In this document: positions 1 to 5,659 of the stretch, piece by piece
Numbering within the stretch: position 1 is the stretch's first letter
How the letters are laid out: each line of letters opens with the position of its first letter
From: Bacteroidales bacterium 45-6
Lineage (GTDB): Bacteria > Bacteroidota > Bacteroidia > Bacteroidales > Dysgonomonadaceae
Direction: 5' to 3'
DNA length: 8,130 bases
NCBI GenBank assembly: GCA_001897035.1
Contig: MKRS01000664.1
Span: forward strand, 1 to 8,130
Made by a program: the position numbers and the translations under genes
The notes under the pieces: generated by a model
The model's database searches: none
Told to the model about the DNA's origin: nothing
What the model saw: only the letters and a program-made list of their open reading frames with translations

Positions 1-33
1 GAATACGTGGCCCGCTGGGTAAATGAATTTTAA
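1..33 (+). CDS. possible C-terminal end of an upstream gene (partial)
   Basis: The first ten codons in frame 1 read EYVARWVNEF and end at a TAA at 31-33. The other two plus frames stop even earlier, so if a plus-strand gene enters from the left, this is its most likely end. It would converge with the minus-strand acyltransferase, which stops at 64, leaving a 30-base gap. Ten residues are too few to identify a family, and the stretch may not be coding at all. Confidence 0.3.
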   Translation, partial: EYVARWVNEF

Positions 34-63
34 GGCAAAACCCGATACAGGCAACAAGGTATC

Positions 64-1026
64 TTATGCTCCGAGCAGGCGTTTCAGCCTCCTGTTTACC
101 GGTTTTTCGAAATAGCGAAACGACAGCGCACTTAAAAGCAATGTCACCGCCAATACGAGGGCAAAAGAGGCGGCAGCATTCAGTTCCCATCCTGTTTTTG
201 CCATTATCCTGAAAAATGACCGAAGCACCAGGTAATGGAACAGATACACCCCGAAACTTATTTCCCCGAGATATACCAAAACACGCCCCGACAACCAGCC
301 CGATAAGTATCCTCTCTGGAACGAAAACACAAGGATGACGGCACTCACCGGAAGCCAGTAATAGACCGAAGCGCGGTAAACGATGGAAAAAGAATCCGAC
401 AAAAGATAAAAAAGCAAGAACAGCCCAACCGCAAGGCATTCGCAGACGGTCGCTTTCAGCTTCCCCCACCCTACATGTTTCCATTTCCCGTAAACCTCAT
501 ACAACAACATGCCGAGGAAGAAATCGACCAGCCGAACGAGTGGGTTCACATACCATATCGTGTTCACAACGGTCTGGTCATCGGGAGTGAACCCCATCCC
601 GAAAACGATGGCAAGCGCAAACATGGCAATCGTCCCCACAAGCCACCAAGCAGAGCGGAACCATTTCACCAGAAACGGGAACAAACCGTAGAAAAGCATC
701 TCACAGCACAAACTCCAGGAGGGACTATTGAACGAATAGTAGTAACCGGATTTCGGGATAAAAGCCTGGAGAAGAAATAAATTGGGGATGAAATGCCCCA
801 GCCACGAGACTCCATTTTGCCACATTTCCCGGTGCAAGAAGATGGCAACAAGCAGCGTGAACACATGCAAAGGATAGATGCGGGCAATGCGGCCCACCCA
901 GAATGTGCGTTTCGAGACCGAATGTCCCTCTATTTTGTGTTTATAGCTGTATGAGATAATAAATCCGCTGAGAATAAAGAAGAAACTTACCCCAACGAAT
1001 CCTTCCTGAAAGATATTTTTGCGTTT
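64..1026 (-). pseudogene. acyltransferase family 3 (OafA-like) membrane protein, N-terminally truncated
   Basis: This is an integral membrane acyltransferase of the Acyl_transf_3 family, which moves acyl groups onto cell-surface sugars. The minus-strand frame is open from 1026 to the TAA at 64-66, about 320 codons. Family signs are the segment GFVGVSFFFILSGFIIS near its beginning, then GRIARIYPLH, many hydrophobic helices, SFGVYLFHYLVLRSFF near the C-terminus and a basic tail. Family members normally have about 35 more residues in front, carrying a conserved Arg and His (R-x10-H) needed for catalysis. Here the frame hits a TAA at 1027-1029, with no ATG or GTG before the FFFILSGF helix. A GTG at 895-897 could start a 277-residue product lacking the first helix. 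Upstream minus-strand frames hold no family-like sequence and overlap the opposing gene. I therefore read it as a 5'-truncated, probably inactive gene. Family assignment is firm; loss of function is inferred. Confidence 0.8.
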
Positions 1027-1059
1027 TTATTGCTTATTTTGATAAAAACATTAAATTTG
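1027..1059 (+). promoter_or_regulatory. Bacteroidales-type promoter (-33/-7) for the T9SS cargo genes
   Basis: TAAATTTG at 1052-1059 matches the Bacteroides -7 consensus TAnnTTTG. TTATTG at 1027-1032 lies 19 bases upstream, in the place and spacing of the -33 TTTG element. Transcription would start a few bases after 1059, giving a leader of about 40 bases to the ATG at 1105. It is the only convincing promoter I see in front of the plus-strand series. It lies exactly where the homology of the truncated acyltransferase ends. Confidence 0.6.
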
Positions 1060-1104
1060 CGTACAGACTAATCAATAATGCAAACCATTAACAAATCTAA
1101 CACT

Positions 1105-2244
1105 ATGAGAAAAAATTACTACCTTATTATCATCCTTTGTTTTATCGCCAATTCTATTTCAGCTCAATTTAAGGTTGGATCTAAAGGCGAGGTTATTATG
1201 GGAAAAATTGCAGCTTATGGAAATGGAGTTATTCCACCATATCAAAGCGATGGAAGAACTCAACAAATTTATGGCCCATACGGTGATTTTGGAGCTGGTG
1301 GTCGCCTTTGCTTTGGTGATTACTTTGATAATGTAATAATAGGAGAGTATGGTAATGATGACACAGACCAAATGTGGCTCCAATGCAAAAGAGGTATATA
1401 TATAACCGGAAATGGAAAATCATCTAATGTAATAGCCTATTGTGATGCAAATCTCGGAAACTATTTTCAATTTAATTGTGATGTGCGCAGCACAGGGGTA
1501 TTTGTTGCGTCCGACAGCGTATTCAAAGAAAATGTCGCAACGATAAACAACACCTTATCGAATTTGAAGAAGTTGAACGCCGTGAGCTACAAGTTGAAAT
1601 ACAACAAAGTAATAAATAATGAGCAATCGCTTCTGAAAAGCTCCAGCACATCAGGCCTGAGCGGAAAAGAGCTGAAAGACCAGGAGATCTTTGCCAAATT
1701 GAATAAGTCGATCGAAAACCAACCCGACCGGTTTGGCTTCATCGCTCAGCAAGTGCAAAAAGTGTATCCTCAACTGGTTCAAAAAGACGGCACAACTGGC
1801 TATCTTTATGTAGATTATCTGGGAATGGTCCCCCTTGCCATCGATGCCATCAACCAACTACAGCAGAAAGTGGATGACCAAACGGCTTACATTAACGCAT
1901 TGGAAACTCGCTTAGCCTCTATTGAAAAAGCATTGGGATCGGGAAGAAACAGCGTTGCTGAAAAAAGTGAAGACATTAAAACTACGACCGTTTTAAACCC
2001 CAATGTGCCAAATCCGTTTAAATCTGAAACAAAAATCTCATTCACCCTTCCGGAATCTGTGGGAGAAGCAAACCTGTATGTTTACAACATGCAGGGAAAA
2101 CAAATAAAGAGCTTTTCCATAGCAGAGCGAGGCAACTCTTCAGTTACCATCAAAGCACACGAACTCGATGCGGGACTCTACATCTACTCACTGATAGCCG
2201 ACGGCAAGGAAGTGGGCAGCTACAAAATGATCTTGACAAAATAA
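1105..2244 (+). CDS. secreted tail-fibre-like protein with peptidase S74 chaperone domain and T9SS sorting domain
   Basis: A 379-residue secreted protein. Residues 1-20 are a signal peptide (lysine, run of Ile/Leu, cleavage after ISA). Residues 21-130 are a Gly/Tyr-rich region of no recognised fold, probably the passenger. Residues 134-245 match the peptidase S74 intramolecular chaperone found on phage tail spikes: SDSVFKEN at 136-143 corresponds to the SDxRLKEN self-cleavage motif, followed by LNAVSY, FGFIAQQVQKVYPQLV (from 210) and YVDYLGMVPLAIDAI (from 235). Residues 247-275 look like a coiled coil. Residues 299-379 are a canonical type A T9SS sorting domain (PNPF, YVYNMQGKQIKSF, LDAGLYIYSLIADGKE). 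In phages, S74 assembles trimers and then cuts itself off. I chose the ATG at 1105 because it starts directly on the signal peptide; an ATG at 1078 would add nine polar residues. The gene follows a promoter and lies 13 bases before the next gene. Ligand and role are unknown. Confidence 0.85.
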   Translation: MRKNYYLIIILCFIANSISAQFKVGSKGEVIMGKIAAYGNGVIPPYQSDGRTQQIYGPYGDFGAGGRLCFGDYFDNVIIGEYGNDDTDQMWLQCKRGIYITGNGKSSNVIAYCDANLGNYFQFNCDVRSTGVFVASDSVFKENVATINNTLSNLKKLNAVSYKLKYNKVINNEQSLLKSSSTSGLSGKELKDQEIFAKLNKSIENQPDRFGFIAQQVQKVYPQLVQKDGTTGYLYVDYLGMVPLAIDAINQLQQKVDDQTAYINALETRLASIEKALGSGRNSVAEKSEDIKTTTVLNPNVPNPFKSETKISFTLPESVGEANLYVYNMQGKQIKSFSIAERGNSSVTIKAHELDAGLYIYSLIADGKEVGSYKMILTK

Positions 2245-2257
2245 AAAGAACAAACTT

Positions 2258-3359
2258 ATGAATACAAAAACATGTACACTCACTTTGTTTTTCTTCCTTA
2301 TGCTGACTATGGCACTTCCCGCCCAGACTTGGGAATACGTGTCCACGATCCAGAATGAAGATATGCGGAAAGTTTTTGCCAAAGGCTTGGACACGGTGTT
2401 TGTGGTGGGGGAAAACGGACTGATAGCCCGCTCCCCCGACCGGGCATTCACTTGGCAGAAACAGCATCCTGTTGCCGCCCGGCTCAACGACATTGCGTTC
2501 AGCGACAGCTCCACCGGGTTTGCTGTGGGCAACGGCGGGCAGCCTCGTGTTGCGCTCCACAGACAAGGGGAGTTCGTGGCAACGGATTGATGTACTTTCT
2601 GGCAAAAAAAGACTATTAGATGTTGAATTCAATGGCAGCCTGGGATACATTTCAGGAAATGAAGGCACTGTCACGAAAACATTGGACAGAGGAGAAAGCT
2701 GGCGTAGCCAAGCATTCGATGTGTCGCAATCGATACATTCTTTTTGTTTCACATCAGGGAAAACATTTGCTCTCCAATACTTTGATAGCCCTGCTCATGG
2801 AACGGTCATCACGTCCCTTGATGATGAACATTGGGCCATCGAGGATCAATTTCCAGCGAGTAGCATCTATTTTATAGATTCATCCAGAGGATTCTTTGGT
2901 GCATACTTGAAGACAAGCTGTGGCTGTGGTTTTAGCTTGTCGATACACGGTACCGAAGATGGAGGAACGACTTGGTCATGGAACGATATATCAAGTATTT
3001 ATGGAGGTCCCTCCGACGAGAGTAATTTTTCGTTTTCCGATGATGGTTCGGTTGGCTATTTTTTATGTGGACAAATATTGTTGCGGACACCATATACCGG
3101 AGAATTTGTACCTGCACCTGTGGGAATAGAAAATCAGACTGCATCGAAAACCGTACTCAACCAAACAGGCAATATTTTGCGGGTGAGTAACAGCATAAAA
3201 GAAATCTCTTCATTTCGGATTGCATCGGTTTCGGGCAGGCTATACGCTAAAGCCAGCGGTAGCTCTGTGGATGTGTCGGCACTTCCCCGAGGCATGTATT
3301 TGGTTGAAGTTTCTTTTACAGATGATACGACAGAGGCACAAAAATGGATCAAAGACTAA
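2258..3359 (+). pseudogene. secreted Asp-box (BNR/Ycf48-like) beta-propeller with T9SS sorting domain, frameshifted
   Basis: Two overlapping frames make one protein if a single base is removed near 2537-2540. Frame one runs from ATG 2258 through FAVGNGG. Frame two resumes with SLVLRSTDKGSSW and ends at the TAA at 3357-3359, giving about 366 residues. The likeliest change is an extra G in the GGG at 2537-2539. Residues 1-22 are a signal peptide ending in ALPA. The body carries Asp-box repeats (SPDRAFTW, STDKGSSW, TLDRGESW, TEDGGTTW), typical of sortilin/BNR and Ycf48-like propellers that present binding surfaces. The last 75 or so residues form a T9SS sorting domain (FRIASVSGRLY, LPRGMYLVEV). 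As the sequence stands, translation gives a 110-residue product without the sorting domain. A sequencing error remains possible. GC falls sharply about 50 bases after the shift. The ligand cannot be inferred. Confidence 0.75.
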
Positions 3360-3387
3360 CACGAAAAACTAATTCCTATGAAAACTA
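3355..3387 (+). repeat. 33-bp direct repeat, copy A
   Basis: A perfect 33-base match to 4639-4671. This copy contains the stop codon of the propeller gene (3357-3359), the short spacer, and the first codons of the next gene (ATG at 3378). Similarity fades into partial identity through both signal-peptide coding regions. The two copies are 1,284 bases apart in direct orientation. Confidence 0.9.
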
Positions 3388-4310
3388 AAAAAGCAATCCA
3401 TACTATCATCTTTTGTGCGATTGCATTTTTCAGTCAGGCTCAAATTCAGGAAACGGGTAGGGCAAACTATTTCACCGAAGGTTCAACATGGACCAAATTT
3501 ACAGTGAACACATTGATCAATCCTCCAGACTATGAGAATCATTCCCAATATTTCTTAGGAAAGGACACCCTCGTCAACGGCGTGTCTTACAAAAAAATTC
3601 TTTATTGGGACATCCAGCAGGAATATCCCGTAGGTATATTGCGGGAAGCCGGAGGCAAAGTGTATGCAAAATTGAATATTTATGGCGAGGATTCCAGCGA
3701 ATTTCTCTTGTATGACTTTACACTAAAAGAAGGTGACCTCTTTGTTTCCACCGCCGCTGAAGGAGTATTAGCCGACCCCGAAGGGTTGGTTGTGACCAAG
3801 ATAGATACCATTCGGTTGCTCAACGGGGAAAGCAGGAAACGATTTCACTTCGATAGGACGGCAGCTTGGATAGAAGGCATTGGCTCTGTGGGGGGATTGT
3901 TCAACGACACTTACGGGCATGTTACGGACTTTACACAAGAAATCCTCGGATGTTTTCGGCAGGCCAACGTCTTACTCTACAAGGACACAGTATTGTGCAA
4001 AGGCTTTACATACGAAGAGTGTAACGTTTGTGACGCTGAGCTGGGCATATCCCGAAATAGGAATCAGTCTGGTATTTCCTTCTCCGGCAATACGGTTAAA
4101 GACAATTTGTCGATCAATATAACGGGAGAAGCCTTGAACGCTTCGTTGTCTATTTATGTAATAAATATGGCAGGAAATACGATAAGCCTGAAACAGGCTA
4201 AAGAAGCAAAGCATGTCGTGATCGACTTTTCAGGATATAAACCGGGAGTCTATTTTATTCATATAGAAGCACCTGGAATTCGGTATTCTGATAAAATCGT
4301 TAAAATTTAG
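3378..4310 (+). CDS. T9SS-exported secreted protein of unknown function, paralogue of the gene at 4662
   Basis: A 310-residue protein whose passenger I recognise only as an uncharacterised type common in T9SS-bearing Bacteroidota. Residues 1-21 are a signal peptide (MKTKK, hydrophobic core, cleavage after SQA). The central part carries DTLVNGVSYKKIL, GILREAGGKVYAKL, LLYDFTLKEGD (from 111), WIEGIGSVGGLF (from 164), CF at 192-193 and CNVC at 215-218. Equivalent motifs occur in the same order in the gene at 4662. From about residue 222 onward is a T9SS sorting domain (LSIYVINMAGNTI, YKPGVYFIHIEA, ending in KIVKI). The start is clear because the signal peptide begins at this ATG, 18 bases after the preceding stop. 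No catalytic motif is visible; the beta-rich, paired-cysteine pattern suggests a surface binding or structural protein, but this is inference. It lies inside the interval bounded by the 33-base repeats. Confidence 0.85.
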   Translation: MKTKKAIHTIIFCAIAFFSQAQIQETGRANYFTEGSTWTKFTVNTLINPPDYENHSQYFLGKDTLVNGVSYKKILYWDIQQEYPVGILREAGGKVYAKLNIYGEDSSEFLLYDFTLKEGDLFVSTAAEGVLADPEGLVVTKIDTIRLLNGESRKRFHFDRTAAWIEGIGSVGGLFNDTYGHVTDFTQEILGCFRQANVLLYKDTVLCKGFTYEECNVCDAELGISRNRNQSGISFSGNTVKDNLSINITGEALNASLSIYVINMAGNTISLKQAKEAKHVVIDFSGYKPGVYFIHIEAPGIRYSDKIVKI

Positions 4311-4316
4311 GAGATT

Positions 4317-4562
4317 ATGAAAACAAATAAAATAACTGTTATTGAGGCAGAAGGAGGAGGAATATCGATAAAGTCGGGAGGAAACCCCTGCTCCTCTGTG
4401 GAAATCTATGATATTTCGGGAAGAATATTTACAAGCCGGAAATGGGTAACACCCTTGGTGGAAGCGAAACTCGAAAAGGACGATCTTCCCCAAGGGATTT
4501 GCCTGATAAAGGTGCGGCATAGCGACAATTCTTTTTCTATAACTAAATACGTGAACCCATGA
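4317..4562 (+). CDS. orphan T9SS-type sorting domain without signal peptide or passenger
   Basis: An 81-residue open frame starting six bases after the preceding stop. It begins MKTNK, like the signal peptides of the neighbours, but then runs straight into a Por-type C-terminal domain: ITVIEAEGGGISIKSGG, VEIYDISGRIF (residues 28-38), LPQGICLIKV and a basic SITKYVNP tail. There is no hydrophobic export segment and no passenger. Sorting domains act only after Sec export, when the T9SS recognises them in the periplasm, so this product would be expected to stay in the cytoplasm. It probably arose by deletion of the middle of a cargo gene, joining its first five codons to its CTD. An AGGAG at 4309-4313 lies only three bases from the ATG, which is close for a ribosome site. 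Its stop overlaps the next ATG (ATGA). Whether it is still expressed is unknown. Confidence 0.55.
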   Translation: MKTNKITVIEAEGGGISIKSGGNPCSSVEIYDISGRIFTSRKWVTPLVEAKLEKDDLPQGICLIKVRHSDNSFSITKYVNP

Positions 4563-4633
4563 GATTTCAACGGTTAATTTATACAGTCTTTTTTTGTGCG
4601 ATGGCGATGCTTTGTCAAGCACAAATACAAGAT
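4559..4633 (+). pseudogene. orphan signal-peptide remnant of a deleted T9SS cargo gene
   Basis: ATG at 4559 opens a frame encoding MRFQRLIYTVFFCAMAMLCQ followed by AQIQD, a complete signal peptide. It shares about half its residues with the signal peptides at 3378 and 4662, including FC and the QAQxQ cleavage region. Immediately afterwards, at 4639, the sequence becomes the 33-base repeat that elsewhere contains a stop codon, spacer and start codon. No mature domain remains. The frame stays open to 4789, but that extension merely overlaps the following gene in another frame and resembles nothing. The simplest reading is that the mature part of a cargo gene was deleted, joining its signal peptide to the junction before the next gene. 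It overlaps the orphan sorting domain by four bases (ATGA). Confidence 0.65.
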
Positions 4634-4638
4634 CTAAT

Positions 4639-4671
4639 ACTAACACGAAAAACTAATTCCTATGAAAACTA
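4639..4671 (+). repeat. 33-bp direct repeat, copy B
   Basis: A perfect match to 3355-3387. It spans the junction between the signal-peptide remnant and the next gene, including that gene's ATG at 4662-4664. In copy A the embedded TAA is a functional stop; here the TAA at 4641-4643 is out of frame with the remnant and appears to be the leftover stop of a vanished gene. Confidence 0.9.
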
Positions 4672-5648
4672 CAAAAACAATCTACATATTTTTCTTTTGT
4701 TTCGGGGTAATGCTTATCCAAGCACAAGTTCAGGATGTGTTTCCCACATCAGGTGCAATCTGGAATGTACAACCGTATGGCGGTGCTGAGATTTATTACG
4801 GATTAACGGGTGATACTATCATAAATGACACTACTTACAATAAATTGTATTTGCTCAACGACACTACGCTGAACATCGACAAGGACGATATATATGTTGG
4901 CGGTATCCGGCAGAAGGATCGAAAAGTTTGGTTTCGACTAAACGTCCAAAACCATCTTGCATCACTATCCTATCTAAATTCTCATTGGCATCAGAATGAG
5001 GGCTCTTTCGAAACATTATTGTATGACTTTTCCAAAAACAAAGGAGATACAATATGGCAAGATTGCATTTTGGGTGGATCCTACATAGAGGTATATAAAC
5101 AAATAACCGCAAGCATTATTCACGAAGTCACAGAAACAGACAATCAGAAAACATATTATGTGGAACAAAACTACAACGAAGGCAGCGGAAGCCTTTTTCC
5201 ATTTATTCCATTTATGAATGGTCGTGACACTTGGGTAAAAGGAATCGGAAGCCTGAAAGGCCTTTTCTGGTTTTTATATTCAGCTCCAATGTCGGGAGGA
5301 ACAGCATATAGGTTAAACTGCTTTAAACAGGGTAATGAAGTAAAATACATAGACAAAGACTGTGCTTCTTGCTTTAATAATCCCATAGTAGATATTCATG
5401 ATAATAAATCTTCTTCCATTTCAGTACTTCTACATGAGAATCAACTTTCGGTTCAAGGAGATGCTTCCGTCTTTCCTTGCCAAATTAAATTGTACAATGT
5501 TTTGGGACAATTGCATCTCTCCGAAATAATTTATTCGGATAGCAAGGCCATCCATCTGCCCAAAGAAGCGGGAGATGTGTATTTATTTCAATTGATAAAC
5601 AAAAAGGATGAAAGCATTCTGAGAACTGGGAAGTTGATTAACTACTAA
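4662..5648 (+). CDS. T9SS-exported secreted protein of unknown function, paralogue of the gene at 3378
   Basis: A 328-residue protein. Residues 1-21 are a signal peptide (MKTTK, aromatic core, cleavage after IQA). The body repeats the motif order of the gene at 3378: DTIINDTTYNKLYLL, GGIRQKDRKVWFRL, LLYDFSKNKGD (from 119), WVKGIGSLKGLF (from 191), CF at 220-221 and CASC at 234-237. Outside these motifs the two proteins are strongly diverged, and this one has extra sequence before the WVKGIGS motif (QNYNEGSGSLFPF and surroundings). From about residue 250 is a diverged sorting domain (IKLYNVLGQLHLSE, VYLFQLINKK). The start is fixed by the signal peptide and by the repeat shared with the paralogue. 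The TAA is followed by an 11-base gap to the C25 peptidase gene. Function is unknown; I see no enzymatic motif. Confidence 0.85.
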   Translation: MKTTKTIYIFFFCFGVMLIQAQVQDVFPTSGAIWNVQPYGGAEIYYGLTGDTIINDTTYNKLYLLNDTTLNIDKDDIYVGGIRQKDRKVWFRLNVQNHLASLSYLNSHWHQNEGSFETLLYDFSKNKGDTIWQDCILGGSYIEVYKQITASIIHEVTETDNQKTYYVEQNYNEGSGSLFPFIPFMNGRDTWVKGIGSLKGLFWFLYSAPMSGGTAYRLNCFKQGNEVKYIDKDCASCFNNPIVDIHDNKSSSISVLLHENQLSVQGDASVFPCQIKLYNVLGQLHLSEIIYSDSKAIHLPKEAGDVYLFQLINKKDESILRTGKLINY

Positions 5649-5659
5649 AATTTAGGCTC

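Noticed and set aside
44..63. GATAC...GTATC inverted repeat between the two convergent gene ends, possibly a shared terminator
   Set aside because: The stem is only five base pairs, AT-containing, with a ten-base loop and no T tract, so it is too weak to call.
475..780. Plus-strand open frame of 101 codons over the acyltransferase
   Set aside because: It lies entirely antisense to a clear membrane-protein reading frame and is rich in charged and Pro/His residues with no family resemblance; it is a shadow.
1078..1104. Upstream ATG giving nine extra residues on the S74 protein
   Set aside because: The added MQTINKSNT precedes a perfectly formed signal peptide starting at 1105, and the leader from the predicted transcription start would be only about 15 bases.
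2530..2560. Programmed ribosomal frameshifting in the propeller gene
   Set aside because: There is no slippery heptamer of the usual type and no obvious downstream pseudoknot; a simple indel or sequencing error is more likely.
4634..4789. Continuation of the signal-peptide remnant as a 76-residue protein
   Set aside because: After 4633 the frame runs through the repeat and then overlaps the next gene's signal-peptide region out of frame; the residues look random.
5646..5656. Eleven-base match (TAAAATTTAGG) between the junction before the C25 gene and the end of the gene at 3378 (4301-4311)
   Set aside because: Both copies lie at gene junctions, which is suggestive, but an AT-rich 11-mer repeated once in 8 kb can easily be chance.
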